From the NCBI RefSeq assembly GCF_900111235.1, contig NZ_FOJI01000008.1:1-64000 (forward strand): a DNA stretch of 64,000 nt, in the 5' to 3' direction. This DNA comes from [Clostridium] fimetarium (GTDB taxonomy: Bacteria; Bacillota; Clostridia; Lachnospirales; Lachnospiraceae). The translations under genes were made by a program, and so were the position numbers. Below are positions 63,509-64,000 of this stretch, one piece after another. Position 1 is the first letter of the stretch. The number at the start of each line of letters is the position of its first letter. Below the pieces are notes generated by a model. The model saw only the letters and a list, made by a program, of their open reading frames with translations, had not been told where the DNA came from and did no database searches.

Positions 63509-64000
63509 TTATATATTTGTACTTCTAAGTTCATTTTCAATTTCTACAGCTCGTGGTGTGATTCCGCATCCACCACACGCAGTTTCTTTGTACATCGTAT
63601 CCATGTTTTCGCCTATCTCTTTCATTGCGTCAATAACTTGATCTACTGGCACTTGGCTTTCTATTCCGGCTAGGGCCATATCGGCACAGGAAAGTGCATT
63701 TACAGCTCCTATTACATTTCTTTTCACACAAGGAACCTCAACTAATCCGGCTACAGGATCACAAACAAGTCCTAATAAATTTTTGAGTGTCATTGCTGTA
63801 GCATGGCATATTTGCTCAACCGTTCCATTTTTAAGGAATACAAGTGCTCCTGATGCCATGGCTGATGCTACTCCAACCTCTGCTTGACAGCCACCAGCCG
63901 CCCCTGAAACAAATGCTCTTTCCGCTATTACTTGACCAATTCCACCGGCAACGTATAATGCTTGAATAATGTCTTTCTCGGAAATATCAGCGTATTGGTA
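63509..64000 (-). CDS. sdaAA: L-serine dehydratase, iron-sulfur-dependent, alpha subunit (cut by window edge)
   Basis: The frame is open to the window edge, so the N-terminus is missing. The visible 163 residues read YADISEKDIIQALYVAGGIG, AERAFVSGAAGGCQAEVGVA, then LVCDPVAGLVEVPCVKRN, ALSCADMALAG and the end MYKETACGGCGITPRAVEIE. The cysteines of GGCQAE, CDPVAG/CVKRN and ACGGCG match the [4Fe-4S] ligands of Clostridial-type serine dehydratase alpha. It deaminates L-serine to pyruvate and ammonia with a beta subunit, which would lie beyond the window. An internal ATG at 63859 is not the start. Confidence 0.93.
   Translation of the reverse strand, partial: YQYADISEKDIIQALYVAGGIGQVIAERAFVSGAAGGCQAEVGVASAMASGALVFLKNGTVEQICHATAMTLKNLLGLVCDPVAGLVEVPCVKRNVIGAVNALSCADMALAGIESQVPVDQVIDAMKEIGENMDTMYKETACGGCGITPRAVEIENELRSTNI

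Noticed and set aside
63509-63859. A complete 116-residue protein starting at 63859
   Set aside because: The frame stays open to the window edge with clear serine dehydratase sequence, so the ATG at 63859 is internal.

Overview
The window is AT-rich DNA with Clostridial gene content and strong AGGAGG-type ribosome binding sites. It carries the [FeFe]-hydrogenase maturation genes hydE, hydG and hydF, an oleate hydratase, a cytosolic GH5 glycosidase, a dockerin remnant, AraC-controlled sugar genes and a giant cyclic beta-1,2-glucan synthase. This points to an anaerobic, plant-polysaccharide-degrading member of the Lachnospiraceae (Lachnoclostridium-like). The species assignment is inference; no rRNA or tRNA gene was seen.

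Bases 1-8120 look like an accessory defence island, nearly all on the minus strand. It contains a zinc-ribbon/TIR protein, a protein made of tandem octapeptides, an HNH nuclease behind a truncated partner, the stub of an IS3-family element, a diadenylate-cyclase-like protein with an altered RHR motif, a HEPN protein with six 20-residue repeats, and a fused AAA-ATPase/DUF4435 protein resembling a single-chain PARIS system (AriA-AriB). A small membrane protein closes the island.

Bases 8444-11976 hold a dockerin remnant, araD, a ribulokinase-like FGGY kinase and an AraC regulator. Bases 11987-17745 form the H-cluster maturation operon, transcribed leftward as a TM1266-like regulator, hydE, hydG, hydF and aspA, behind an unclassified structured leader that ends in an intrinsic terminator. 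Bases 17790-23678 are mixed: a papain-like-fold protein, a polyphosphate kinase stub, a membrane protein, a MerR-TipAS regulator, and GH5 facing an AraC regulator.

Bases 24003-34508 form an amino-sugar locus. On the minus strand lie nanE, a ROK kinase, an RpiR regulator, an organic-anion permease, a HyuA-type protein, a metallopeptidase-like protein and an FAD oxidoreductase. On the plus strand lie nagB and nagA. Bases 34660-38853 hold an aldo/keto reductase with a HxlR regulator and an oleate hydratase with a TetR regulator. Bases 38873-43695 hold a GntR regulator divergent from hypB, a large Fe-S flavoprotein and hypA, with no NiFe hydrogenase nearby. The rest includes a DUF4397 protein, a chemoreceptor, a MerR regulator, a HigBA-like toxin-antitoxin pair, a tocopherol-cyclase-like protein with a TetR regulator, a hemerythrin pair, the 2910-residue glucan synthase, an L,D-transpeptidase-fold protein without catalytic residues, a cytidylate-kinase-like protein, and L-serine dehydratase alpha running off the right edge.

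The most promising material for something undescribed is the repeat-bearing TIR/octapeptide and DAC-like/HEPN genes of the island, the structured leader of the hydrogenase maturation operon, and the hypB/flavoprotein/hypA cluster with its unusual intergenic repeats.
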